Positions 25,162-34,253 of a DNA stretch of 64,000 bases are shown piece after piece. Each line of letters begins with the position of its first letter. Position 1 is the stretch's first letter. Origin of the DNA: Woeseia oceani. GTDB taxonomy: Bacteria > Pseudomonadota > Gammaproteobacteria > Steroidobacterales > Woeseiaceae. Below the pieces are notes generated by a model, which worked only from the letters and a program-made list of their open reading frames with translations, had not been told where the DNA came from and made no database searches. The translations under genes were made by a program, and so were the position numbers. Where the stretch lies: the NCBI RefSeq assembly GCF_001677435.1, contig NZ_CP016268.1, positions 372,001 to 436,000 on the forward strand, read 5' to 3'.

Positions 25162-25209
25162 AAACCTTACAAAGCCATATCAGTATGTGACTTACAAGAA
25201 GGGGACAAA

Positions 25210-28200
25210 ATGAAACAGGCGGGAACTGGTTCGGTAGGGTCGCGTAAGACATTTCTATTTCTGGCGATTCTTGTGTGGATTTATCCCGCAGTCATTGCTG
25301 CGCAGGATGCAACATACAATTTCAGCATGGATGCGCAGGAGCTTTCGAAGAGCCTTCGGGAGTACGCGCGTATCACGCGAGCTGAGGTTACCTTCCGAGA
25401 AGAAGTAGTAGCAGGAAAAACAGCCCCGGTACTGCGAGGCGTTTACACCGCTAGTGACGCATTGAATATGCTCATTGAGGGCAGTGGTCTGGTCGTTGAC
25501 AGAGGGCGCAGTGGTGTCCTGATATTGCGCCGTGCTCCCGAACAAGTCCCCGAGACGACAGCGCAAGCCCAGCCGATACGGCAAAACGCAGCAAGCGATT
25601 CGTTTGATCTGGAAGGTGATTACGACGAGAGGGCGCCGGAAGAAATCGTGGTTTCCGGGTCGCGAATTACTCGAAGCGGTTTCGTCACCCCAACTCCAAC
25701 GACGATGCTATCTGCTGAGGAAATGCGCCAATTTGGTGAGAGCAACGTCGCTGACGTCTTAAACACATTGCCGGCATTTGCCGCAACGAGCACGCCGCAG
25801 ACCGCAACCCGCAATATCAATCTCGCCGGCGGAAACTTTCTGAACCTGCGAAATCTTGGTGTAATTCGTACCTTGGTTTTGGTCGATGGACGGCGCTTTG
25901 TCCCAACGTCATACAAAGGCTATACGTCTATCAACGTGGTCCCTTTCGAGGTGGTCAAGCGAACTGAGGTGGTCACCGGCGGTGCGTCGGCAGCCTGGGG
26001 CTCCGGTGCTGTTGCGGGTGTTGTGAACATTATCCTCAACGATGACCTCCAGGGGTTCCGGGGTGGCATACAGGCAGGGATTTCAGAATACAGCGACGCA
26101 GAAAGTTACCGCGGCTCATTCGGCTGGGGTAGCGACTATCAGGGCGGCCGCGGCCACCTGCTGATTGGTGCCGAATTCAATACCAGCAAGGGAATTACTA
26201 CCCAGAGTGATCGGCCCTGGACGCATTGGCAGATGGCGCTGAACCCGAATGCGACATCGACCAACGGCCAATACCGCTACTTTTTCACTGAAGACGTACG
26301 GCATTCGAATATGACGCCGGGCGGTCTGATCACGACCACCGCACTTGCGGGCACGCAGTTCCTGCCGGGTGGCGTATCGGCACCGTTCAACTATGGAGAT
26401 TTTCGTACCAGTTCTTACATGGTAGGCGGTGACGGGATGATGGTGAAGCCGGATCTGCTGTTGCGCAACCCACTGGACCGGGCAAATTTTTTCGCGCACT
26501 CAACATACGAACTTAATGAAAACGTTGAGCTGACCGCGGAGCTGTCCTACGCCGTAACTGCGACCGAGTTTGATTTCTGGCCGCATACAGACTCTGGTCT
26601 CTTGCTCATCCGACGGGACAATGCATTCTTGCCGGGCGATATTGCCGACCGTATGGATGCGGAGGGTATTTCGTTCTTTCGTATGGGCCGGGCGAACCTC
26701 GACATGGGTTTCCTTCACGACAAGATCGAGAACGAAACCATACGTGCGGTTGTCGGAGCGGACTTTGACCTCGCAAATAGCTGGAAACTTTCCACCTATT
26801 ATCAGCACGGACGCAACACGAACGACGTCGAGTTGACCAATGCGCGGATCCGCGACAACTATACTGCGTCCGTAGACTCAGTTATCGGGCCGAATGGCAC
26901 CCCCGTATGCAGATCCTCTATAGCCGATCCCGGCAATGGTTGCGTACCTATCAATTTGTTCGGTGAAGGCTCACCGAGTCTCGCGGCACTGGACTACGTA
27001 CATGGTTCCGCTTGGCGCAATCATCTGACCAAGCAGGACGTGATCGCGGCGACCGTGCAAGGTGAGCCAATCAGCAACTGGGCCGGGCCTGTGTCCGTAG
27101 CGTTTGGTGCCGAGTACCGTCGCGATAGTTTGGTTACGACAGTCGATGAAATATCGGCAGCCAGTGGCTGGACTACGGGTAGTTTTCTGCCTTTCAGTGG
27201 CAAAGTGAACGTACGGGAGGCCTTTGTTGAGACGGTCGTTCCCCTGCTGGTCGACAAGCCGTTCGCGCGCTCGCTGGACCTGAATGCATCTGCTCGCTAT
27301 TTCGACTACAGCACCAACAGTGGCTCATTGCACTCATGGAAGATTGGTACGACCTGGGATATTACTGACGAATTCCGCCTGAGGGCTACCTTGTCCGATG
27401 ACATGCGTGCGCCGACGATGGAGGAGTTGTTTACCGAAGCATTGTATTACACCGCAAACATCTCGGACCCGGTGCTCAACGAGGTCTATCGTATTACTGA
27501 CAAGCGCTCTGGGAACCCGGACCTGGAGCCGGAAACGGCACGGACCGTAACGGCCGGTATCGTCTACACGCCGCAATGGACAGACCGGCTGCGTATGTCT
27601 CTTGATTACCATCGCATTGGTGTCGATGGCTACGTTACGACGGAGACTGTGCAGCGCATACTCAATCGCTGCATGGATGGAAATGCCCGTTTATGCGATC
27701 TGATAACGCGCGACAGCGATGGTCGAATCGATACTATCAATCGCGTGAACGTGAACCTCGCTGAGAGGATCTCGGAAGGTTACGATCTGGAGACCGTGTA
27801 CAAGGCACCGTTGGCTGTTGGCAGCCTGGACGGCAATCTCACCGTGCGGGCCATCGTAAGTTATCAGTCCAGACTCAGCTACGACGATGGCATTACTTCA
27901 TACGATGCGGCGGGCGTAGTCGGCACGGGTAACGCGAGTTCGCCGCATTGGCGAGGCCGGGTCACGGCGACGTACGCCGTGAACGGTTACCAGACCTCAA
28001 TGGCGGCACGTCATGTCGGCGATGGTGCATACAGCAAGACGTATCCGGACTGGTATCTTGAAGACCGCCATATTTCCTCCAGGACCTATTTCGACTTCTC
28101 CCTGAACAAGTTGATCAGTCTTGACCGCAGCGATACGAAAGTGAGATTGAGCCTTAGTATTCGCAATCTGTTCGGTGCTGAGCCGCCGCTGAATCCGTCA

Positions 28201-28281
28201 ACGGGTTACACGCCAAACAACCCGGCCCTGTATGACTATTACGGTCGTTACTACCGTGTCGGCGCACGCGTCAGCTTCTGA
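25210..28281 (+). CDS. TonB-dependent receptor with N-terminal STN signalling domain
   Basis: 1023 residues from ATG 25210, after AAGAAGGGG. The frame is open from 25135, but that start would lie inside the candidate promoter. Signal peptide (about 1-31, ending VIAAQ); STN secretin/TonB domain (about 33-108: FSMDAQELSKSLREYARIT, VYTASDALNMLIEGSGLVV); linker; TonB box EEIVVSGSR (144-152); plug with SAEEMRQFGESNVADVLNTL and VVKRTEVVTGGASAAWGSGA; 22-strand-type barrel to a C-terminal Phe (YYRVGARVSF). The STN domain and the upstream FecI/FecR pair indicate that it senses as well as imports its ligand. Given the genes that follow, a peptidoglycan fragment, peptide or beta-lactam-like ligand is an inference; a siderophore cannot be excluded. 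Confidence 0.88.
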   Translation: MKQAGTGSVGSRKTFLFLAILVWIYPAVIAAQDATYNFSMDAQELSKSLREYARITRAEVTFREEVVAGKTAPVLRGVYTASDALNMLIEGSGLVVDRGRSGVLILRRAPEQVPETTAQAQPIRQNAASDSFDLEGDYDERAPEEIVVSGSRITRSGFVTPTPTTMLSAEEMRQFGESNVADVLNTLPAFAATSTPQTATRNINLAGGNFLNLRNLGVIRTLVLVDGRRFVPTSYKGYTSINVVPFEVVKRTEVVTGGASAAWGSGAVAGVVNIILNDDLQGFRGGIQAGISEYSDAESYRGSFGWGSDYQGGRGHLLIGAEFNTSKGITTQSDRPWTHWQMALNPNATSTNGQYRYFFTEDVRHSNMTPGGLITTTALAGTQFLPGGVSAPFNYGDFRTSSYMVGGDGMMVKPDLLLRNPLDRANFFAHSTYELNENVELTAELSYAVTATEFDFWPHTDSGLLLIRRDNAFLPGDIADRMDAEGISFFRMGRANLDMGFLHDKIENETIRAVVGADFDLANSWKLSTYYQHGRNTNDVELTNARIRDNYTASVDSVIGPNGTPVCRSSIADPGNGCVPINLFGEGSPSLAALDYVHGSAWRNHLTKQDVIAATVQGEPISNWAGPVSVAFGAEYRRDSLVTTVDEISAASGWTTGSFLPFSGKVNVREAFVETVVPLLVDKPFARSLDLNASARYFDYSTNSGSLHSWKIGTTWDITDEFRLRATLSDDMRAPTMEELFTEALYYTANISDPVLNEVYRITDKRSGNPDLEPETARTVTAGIVYTPQWTDRLRMSLDYHRIGVDGYVTTETVQRILNRCMDGNARLCDLITRDSDGRIDTINRVNVNLAERISEGYDLETVYKAPLAVGSLDGNLTVRAIVSYQSRLSYDDGITSYDAAGVVGTGNASSPHWRGRVTATYAVNGYQTSMAARHVGDGAYSKTYPDWYLEDRHISSRTYFDFSLNKLISLDRSDTKVRLSLSIRNLFGAEPPLNPSTGYTPNNPALYDYYGRYYRVGARVSF

Positions 28282-28311
28282 TTGCCTCGCGTTACACGGT
28301 TTTGGTCAGGG

Positions 28312-28341
28312 CGGCATGCCCGGTGATTACCGGGCATGCCG
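28312..28341 (+). terminator. 12-bp perfect hairpin after the TonB receptor
   Basis: CGGCATGCCCGG (28312-28323) and CCGGGCATGCCG (28330-28341) pair perfectly around TGATTA. The stem is very stable, but only TGTT follows, so termination may be partial. It could separate receptor expression from the beta-lactamase-like gene that begins 40 bases later, or protect the receptor mRNA end. Confidence 0.5.
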
Positions 28342-28380
28342 TGTTAAAGGTGCTTTGTCAGTTATTCAGGGTCTCAGTTG

Positions 28381-29415
28381 ATGCATAACGAATCCAGGCG
28401 ATCGTTCGCCGACACCTACCGGGCATTCATCGGCATGTGGACGGCACTTGCCGCGCTGGTACTGCTAAGTAGTCCGGTATTCGTCCAGGCAGCAACACCG
28501 GCCGAGCGGCTGGAGGCGGAGATTGCGCGCATAGCCGCCGGCACTAAAGGCGAGGTCGGTGTCGCTATGCGACGTATTGGTAGTGACACAACCATCGGCT
28601 ATAACCTGCGTCAGCGCTTCCCGATGGCGAGTACCTTCAAGATCGCGGTAGCAGGTGCAACGCTCGCAATGGCAGAACGCAACGAAATCACCCTGCAAGA
28701 AATGGTGATGGTTGATCCGTTGCTGGTTGTGCCATCTGACGGTATAGACAAGATGGCGAGGCACCATCCGGGTGTCATGTTGTCGGTACTAAATCTTATC
28801 AACCTGGCTCTAACGGTCAGCGACAATACTGCGACTGATGTCTTGCTGAGCAAGATCGGTGGCGTGGACACTGTCAACGACTGGTTGAAGTCGATAGGCA
28901 TCAAGGGGCAACGGGTCGATTCCAACGTTGCACACCTTTTGTACCGCGCCTACGGGGTAAAACCCGGCGAGGGCAGCTATCGGCAGAATATCCAGGACGC
29001 GGCCAGAGAGCGTCGTGCAACAGGCAGAAAAATTGACGTCTTGTCCGTGCGCCGTCGATTTGCCGCGGATCCCAGGGACAGTTCCACACCGCTGGCAATG
29101 GTCGACTTGCTGGAAAAAATCCAGACAGGTGCAGCGTTGGGGGCAGAGGCGACACACATCCTGCTCGATATCATGGACAAAGCGACCAGCGGCAAAAACC
29201 GGCTGGCTGGCAGGCTGCCGGAAAATACGCCCGTTGCGCACAAGACCGGAACACTTGCTGGCATGGCGAATGATGCAGGACTCGTCGAGCTGCCGGACGG
29301 CAGCAAATTTGCCATTGCGGTGTTCATTAAACTTGATGAGGGTAGCCTGGCTGCGCGCGAACGCATCATAGCCAATATCAGTCGAGCGGCTTATGACTAC
29401 TACCTGTACTTCTAA
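28381..29415 (+). CDS. Class A beta-lactamase-related serine hydrolase with atypical omega loop
   Basis: 344 residues from ATG 28381 (a TTG codon lies just upstream). Signal peptide about 15-37. The penicillin-binding superfamily motifs are Ser84-T-F-Lys87, Ser147-Asp-Asn149 and Lys288-Thr-Gly290. The omega loop (178-230) does not show the class A RxExxLN motif carrying the deacylating Glu166. Instead QRVDSNVAHLLYRAYG is followed by about 30 extra residues before ADPRDSSTPLAM. I recall related 'class A beta-lactamase-related' proteins with a similar loop, but not a proven function. Possible roles are a weak or altered beta-lactamase, a DD-peptidase or an esterase acting on D-amino-acid compounds. 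It follows an STN-TonB receptor and precedes a D-aminoacylase-like gene. Confidence 0.8.
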   Translation: MHNESRRSFADTYRAFIGMWTALAALVLLSSPVFVQAATPAERLEAEIARIAAGTKGEVGVAMRRIGSDTTIGYNLRQRFPMASTFKIAVAGATLAMAERNEITLQEMVMVDPLLVVPSDGIDKMARHHPGVMLSVLNLINLALTVSDNTATDVLLSKIGGVDTVNDWLKSIGIKGQRVDSNVAHLLYRAYGVKPGEGSYRQNIQDAARERRATGRKIDVLSVRRRFAADPRDSSTPLAMVDLLEKIQTGAALGAEATHILLDIMDKATSGKNRLAGRLPENTPVAHKTGTLAGMANDAGLVELPDGSKFAIAVFIKLDEGSLAARERIIANISRAAYDYYLYF

Positions 29416-29498
29416 AAATGGCGACCTCGTCAATGCATGTTTCGTGTGTGTCAGGAACGACCGGGCAAGATTGTCTGTGACAGGAAAGGCAGTAGTTC

Positions 29499-31184
29499 AT
29501 GAGTCTGTATAGCGTAAGCAGCGTTATTGTTGCTGCTACTTTTACTTTCGTTCTCAGTCCGGCGGTTGCCGCGGATGACTACGACCTGCTAATTCGCGGT
29601 GGCACGATATACGACGGTTCGGGCGCAGACGGCTACCTCGGCGACCTCGCGATCAGCAAAGACCGTATAGCCTATGTGGGTGAACAGGCGCCCGGAACAG
29701 CACGCGAAGTGATCGATGCCAAAGGGCTTGCGGTCGCACCTGGCTTTATCAATATGCTGAGCTGGGGATATCGAACCCTGTCGCGAAACGGTCGCGGTGA
29801 AAGCGACATCCGGCAAGGCGTCACGCTCGAGGTGATGGGCGAGGGCTCAAGTAACGGGCCCTATACGAGTGCTATGCAGAAGAGCCGCAAGGTGACGTAT
29901 TCGACCCTGGGTGGAGCGTTGGATGCCCTTGTGGAGCGTGGCGTGTCGCCCAACGTTGCTTCTTTCGTTGGCGCGTCAACTGTACGTGTCAACGTGCTTG
30001 GGCAGAGTGATGCAGAACCTGACGAGGCAGAGCTGTACGAGATGCGCGCGTTGGTGCGCGAGGCCATGCTGGAAGGTGCGATGGGGGTCGGTACGGCATT
30101 GATCTACTCGCCGGGATCGTATGCGTCGACCGATGAGTTAGTAGCATTGGCCAGTGAAGCCGCGCAGTGCGGTGGCATCTATATCAGCCACATGCGGTCA
30201 GAAGGCGACCGTTTGCTGGAAGCGATCGACGAACTGATTGACATATCTCGCCGCAGTGGCGCGCCTGCCGAGATATTTCATCTAAAGCAGGCGGGCCAGC
30301 ATAACTGGGGAAAACTGGATGCGGCCATTGAACGCATCGAAGAAGCGCGAGCCTCAGGTTTGCGTATCACCGCCAATATGTACCCCTATACAGTTGCGGG
30401 AACCGGCTTGTCAGCGGCCATGCCGACATGGGTGCGGAAGGGTGGTTTCGCCAGCTGGCGTGAACGCCTGCAGGATCCGGCGATACGTGCACGTGTAGCG
30501 GCGGAAATGCAGCAACCTGGCGATGGTTGGGAAAATCTCTACTACGCGTCCGGTGGCCCCGGGAACGTGATCTTCTCCAGCTTCAGAAGCGAAGCGTTGC
30601 GGCCGCTGGCCGGGCGTACGCTGGCTGACGTAGCGAAAGAGCGCGGTACCACGCCGGAAGCAACCATGATGGACCTGGTCGTCGAGGACGGCTCACGCGT
30701 AGAGGTTCTCTACCGCCTCATGAGTGAAGATAACGTTCGCCGGCAGATTGGTTTGCCGTGGATGAGTTTCGGTTCGGACGGTGCGGCGGCTACGATCACG
30801 CAAAAATCCGCAAGCAGCCGCGGACATCCCCGCGTTTATGGAACATTTGCACGTGTTCTGGGGCACTACGTTCGTGAGCTCGACGCTATGCCACTGGCGG
30901 ATGCTATTCGGAGAATGACGTCGCTGCCCGCGGCGACCCTGGGGCTGCGCGACAGGGGACGATTGCAGGAAGGTTATTACGCCGATATCGCCGTGTTTGA
31001 TCCCGAGAGCATTATTGATCGCGCGACAGTTGAAGTACCGGCTGTGTACGCCGTCGGTATGCAGCACGTTCTGGTCAACGGCACGCCTGTGCTTCGGGAT
31101 GCTGAGCACACGGGTGCGACCCCGGGTCGCGTGGTCCGCGGGCCCGGCTGGCAAGGTTGGGAGGATGGCGGCAAATGCCCATAG
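29499..31184 (+). CDS. Secreted D-aminoacylase / N-acyl-D-amino-acid deacylase-family amidohydrolase
   Basis: 561 residues with a signal peptide (about 1-25, ending AVAADD). It belongs to the D-aminoacylase branch of the amidohydrolase superfamily: YDLLIRGGTIYDGSG at the start, His231 in YISHMRSEGD, His261 in EIFHLKQAGQ, Asp427 in SFGSDGAA, and a C-terminal beta-sandwich (GRLQEGYYADIAVFDPE). The usual APGFIDxHxH metal strand reads APGFINMLSWGYRTL (80-94), so both His of that strand are absent, and the Cys of the next strand is replaced in LEVMGEGSS. I recall a subfamily sharing this change. It would release D-amino acids or cut D-residue amides, but the metal content and activity are open. 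It lies 83 bp after the beta-lactamase-like gene. Confidence 0.8.
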   Translation: MSLYSVSSVIVAATFTFVLSPAVAADDYDLLIRGGTIYDGSGADGYLGDLAISKDRIAYVGEQAPGTAREVIDAKGLAVAPGFINMLSWGYRTLSRNGRGESDIRQGVTLEVMGEGSSNGPYTSAMQKSRKVTYSTLGGALDALVERGVSPNVASFVGASTVRVNVLGQSDAEPDEAELYEMRALVREAMLEGAMGVGTALIYSPGSYASTDELVALASEAAQCGGIYISHMRSEGDRLLEAIDELIDISRRSGAPAEIFHLKQAGQHNWGKLDAAIERIEEARASGLRITANMYPYTVAGTGLSAAMPTWVRKGGFASWRERLQDPAIRARVAAEMQQPGDGWENLYYASGGPGNVIFSSFRSEALRPLAGRTLADVAKERGTTPEATMMDLVVEDGSRVEVLYRLMSEDNVRRQIGLPWMSFGSDGAAATITQKSASSRGHPRVYGTFARVLGHYVRELDAMPLADAIRRMTSLPAATLGLRDRGRLQEGYYADIAVFDPESIIDRATVEVPAVYAVGMQHVLVNGTPVLRDAEHTGATPGRVVRGPGWQGWEDGGKCP

Positions 31185-31310
31185 CTCAATTGCTTTTGCT
31201 GTTCGCGCCGGGCGTGAATACCTGTCCTGACAGAGGCACTCCGTAACCACATAGTGTGGGCCGCAACAAAGACACCTGTACGGATACTGGCAATAAGACA
31301 AGGAACCGCT

Positions 31311-32426
31311 ATGTCAAAAGACTGGAGGGCAAGATCCGTTCTTGCCTGCGCGTTACTGCTGGCAACGTCCCTGTGTGCGGCCGACGCGACGCAGGACAGC
31401 ATGGTGTTTCCGGGAGATAGCTGGGAGTTCGTCCAGAAAGCCGAACTTGGGCAGTATGGCTGGGATGCCGAAGCGCTTGATGAGCTGACCCGGTTTATTG
31501 CCGATAACTCCAACACGACAGGCGTTGTTGTCGCTGAACGTGGACGTGTTGTCTATTCGTTTGGTGATGTTGCCGAGCTGTCAATTATCGCGTCCGTGCG
31601 CAAGAGCATACTCTCAATCCTTTATGGAACGTGGGTTGAACAGGGTGTCATAGACCTCGATGCAACGCTGGCCGAGCTCGGAATCGACGACGTTGGCGGT
31701 TTGCTGCCGATCGAAAAAGAAGCAACTGTGGAGCATTTGTTGACTTCGCGCTCCGGTGTTTATCATCCGGCGGCAAATGGCGGTGACCATCTGGCCGACG
31801 CGCCCGGCCGCGGTTCACAACGCCCGGGGGAGTACACGCTCTATTCCAACTGGGATTTCAATGCGGCAGGGGCTGTGTTCGAACAGTTGACTGGCCGCAA
31901 TATCTACGATGAATTCGATCGCCAGCTCGCGGCCCCCCTGCAACTGGAAGACTGGGACCGCTCTTTACACAGCAAAAGTCACAATCCGACAGTATCCCGA
32001 TATCCCGCTTATCACTTCTACCTGTCGACCCGCGACATGGCACGTATTGGTCACCTCATGCTCAATCAGGGCCGCTGGGGCGGAGTGGATATTACCTCCG
32101 GCGAATGGGCGCAACGTATCGTCAGCACAGTGACACCGCTGGAAAAAATGAACCCGGCCAGACTTCGTGACCGCTACTTTGGTTACGGGTACATGTGGTG
32201 GGTATGGGATGGCCCGCGTGCTACCGGACCGTTCGAAGGCGCGTACACCGGGCGCGGTTCCCGGGGTCAATGGCTTACTGTCTTTCCAAAGCTGCAGCTT
32301 GTCTTCGCGCACAAGACCAAGCACGCGTATCGCCGCAATACGAGCTGGAAGTCCTGGCATGGCATCATTGAACGCCTGCTGGAAGCTCGCGGTGTCACTG
32401 TCAGTGCGCCGTATCCTTGGCAATGA
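31311..32426 (+). CDS. Secreted beta-lactamase/DD-peptidase superfamily serine hydrolase
   Basis: 371 residues from ATG 31311, after AAGGA. Signal peptide about 1-24 (ACALLLATSLCAA). Class C/DD-peptidase-like motifs are Ser95-V-R-Lys98, Tyr178-Ser-Asn180 and His334-Lys-Thr336 in place of KTG. Typical segments are GVIDLDATLAELGI, EHLLTSRSGVYHP and HFYLSTRDMARIGHLMLNQG. Members include esterases, D-aminopeptidases, DD-peptidases and class C enzymes, so the substrate is not fixed by sequence. It is the third secreted hydrolase after the TonB receptor, spaced 126 bp from the amidohydrolase. Action on D-amino-acid-containing peptides is an inference from its neighbours. Confidence 0.8.
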   Translation: MSKDWRARSVLACALLLATSLCAADATQDSMVFPGDSWEFVQKAELGQYGWDAEALDELTRFIADNSNTTGVVVAERGRVVYSFGDVAELSIIASVRKSILSILYGTWVEQGVIDLDATLAELGIDDVGGLLPIEKEATVEHLLTSRSGVYHPAANGGDHLADAPGRGSQRPGEYTLYSNWDFNAAGAVFEQLTGRNIYDEFDRQLAAPLQLEDWDRSLHSKSHNPTVSRYPAYHFYLSTRDMARIGHLMLNQGRWGGVDITSGEWAQRIVSTVTPLEKMNPARLRDRYFGYGYMWWVWDGPRATGPFEGAYTGRGSRGQWLTVFPKLQLVFAHKTKHAYRRNTSWKSWHGIIERLLEARGVTVSAPYPWQ

Positions 32427-32614
32427 GCTTGTTGATCTGGTGACCCGTTATTCGTTGGGGCACCACGTGGTCGGTTTGCAGCTGCGAAAGCACTGTGAAC
32501 TACACAACAGTGGAAGCCGGTCATCGAAGACAGGTCGAATATGCTGCCGTGAATCACTGCATTGACAACCGCGGTCGGCAGGCAGCCACGCACGAGCAAT
32601 TCACACGTTAACGG

Positions 32615-33964
32615 CTATCGCAGCTGTTGCACGAAAATGGCGAGGATTGCGGCAGGGCAGACAAAGCGCACGTAGCCGGGCCAGATTTTCCAGAACAAGC
32701 CGTTGTCGCTGCCGTCTGTACCTTTGCGTATCTCTTCGATCACCGTACTGCGCTGCCAGACCCAGCCGGCGAACACGCACATCAACAGACCGAGCAGCGG
32801 TTGGCTGTAGCGGGTCGTCAGGGAAACGACGAAACCGAACAGCGTGCCAAAGTTGAAAATGAGCACGGAGCTGACAAGAAGTATGGCGCCACCGATCATG
32901 AATGTCGCACGCTTGCGGTTCATGCCACGGCTCTCCACTGCGTACGCGACCGGCACTTCGAGCATGGAGATCGACGAGGTCAGCGCGGCCACGGCCATCA
33001 GCAGGAAAAATGCCAGCGCGACCACCAGTCCGGCGACGCCCATCGTGTTGAACAGTTCCGGCAGTACCGTGAAGATCAGCGTGTCTTCCGCGATCAAGCG
33101 GCCAGCGGCATCGTAAATTTCGACGCCGTTGTGCTGTGCGACGTACATGGCCGGGACAATCAGCATGCCTGCCGTGACAGCTATGCCGATGTCGAACAAA
33201 GTGACCGAGCGTCCCAGCGATACAATGTTTTCGCGGTCGCTGACATAGGAGCCGTAAATAAGCATGGTGCCGACGCCCAGGGACATCGAAAAGAACGCCT
33301 GGCCCATGGCACTGAGTATTAATGCCGGGTCCGTGATGCGACTGAAATCCGGTACAAGGTAGGCCCGGACGCCGTCGCTGGCGCCATCCAGAGTCAGTAC
33401 GTACACGATCAGCAACACCAGTATCGCGATCAATGCCGGCATCAGCCGCGTGCACCACTTTTCGATGCCTTCGCGGACGCCGCCACAGATTATCGCCACG
33501 GTCAGAACCATGAACACGCTGACGAACAGTAAATTGCGTTCCAGCGAGAAGTTGGTCAGCCAGGCGGATGTATCCGGCATGCCGAGTATGTCCGTAACGG
33601 CTGCCAGCGCGTAGGCGATCATCCAGCCGCCGACGATGCCGTAGAAACTCAGGATCAGGCTCGCCGTGACTATCCCGATGTAGCCGGTGCCAGCACCGAG
33701 TCGCCGGGTGAAGTCACCGCTTGCTATGCCGCGCAATGCGGCAACCGCGTTCGATTTGGCATGGCGACCAATGATCAGCTCGGCCATCAGCGCTGGAAAC
33801 GCGAGGCAAAACGCCAATACCAGGTACACCAGCAAGAATGCGGCACCGCCGTTGCTGGCCGCCTGTGTCGGGAACCCCCAGATGTTGCCGAGACCAATCG
33901 CGGAACCCGCTGCTGCGAGTATGAAACCGATTCTTGAACTGAATTCTCCGCGTGCGGTGGCCAA
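32615..33964 (-). CDS. Sodium-dependent neurotransmitter-symporter family (NSS/SNF) transporter
   Basis: 449 residues from a TTG start with AAGGAG eight bases before it. The LeuT-fold N terminus is clear: FSSRIGFILAAAGSAIGLGNIWGFP, with the unwound TM1 that binds Na+ and substrate. About eleven to twelve membrane spans follow, with the EGIEKWCTRLMP loop and the TM6 segment AFFSMSLGVGTMLIYGSY. Such bacterial transporters import amino acids with Na+. It is convergent with the three secreted hydrolases and could import amino acids they release (inference). The Na+ dependence agrees with a marine lifestyle. Confidence 0.88.
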   Translation of the reverse strand: MATARGEFSSRIGFILAAAGSAIGLGNIWGFPTQAASNGGAAFLLVYLVLAFCLAFPALMAELIIGRHAKSNAVAALRGIASGDFTRRLGAGTGYIGIVTASLILSFYGIVGGWMIAYALAAVTDILGMPDTSAWLTNFSLERNLLFVSVFMVLTVAIICGGVREGIEKWCTRLMPALIAILVLLIVYVLTLDGASDGVRAYLVPDFSRITDPALILSAMGQAFFSMSLGVGTMLIYGSYVSDRENIVSLGRSVTLFDIGIAVTAGMLIVPAMYVAQHNGVEIYDAAGRLIAEDTLIFTVLPELFNTMGVAGLVVALAFFLLMAVAALTSSISMLEVPVAYAVESRGMNRKRATFMIGGAILLVSSVLIFNFGTLFGFVVSLTTRYSQPLLGLLMCVFAGWVWQRSTVIEEIRKGTDGSDNGLFWKIWPGYVRFVCPAAILAIFVQQLR

Positions 33965-34253
33965 TGCGTGCTCCTTATCGTTAGTCCCTGCCTGTGGGAT
34001 CGGAGGATTCTATCGCAAGTCGGCTTCATAAGTGGCCGGCCTGCGCCAGCGGCCGCTGTGGCGGGGCCGCGGGCCCGGGACACGCCAGGCGCCGGGGTTG
34101 TTGGCTGACGCGCCCGGGGAACCGGCCTGCAGCGGGTGGCTCGCGCCGACCGGGCGATGACGGGCCCTGGCGTCGGTCAGCTCCCGCGATGCAGTTATCG
34201 TCTGCCGCCAACGTGCCTGTTCGGCCGTGTGGAATTGGCTGGCAGAGTGCCGG

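Noticed and set aside
25135-25209. Upstream extension of the STN-TonB receptor
   Set aside because: It would begin inside the candidate ECF promoter and place 25 polar residues before the signal peptide; ATG 25210 has a good ribosome site.
23569-28281. A plain siderophore uptake locus
   Set aside because: The sigma/FecR/receptor triplet alone would fit iron uptake, but no iron ABC transporter, reductase or Fur-type box was noticed, and the following genes are wall or D-amino-acid hydrolases. It remains the main alternative.
28381-29415. Antibiotic-resistance gene on a mobile element
   Set aside because: The gene lacks the Glu166 motif, there are no insertion sequences or integron sites around it, and it sits in a coherent chromosomal cluster.
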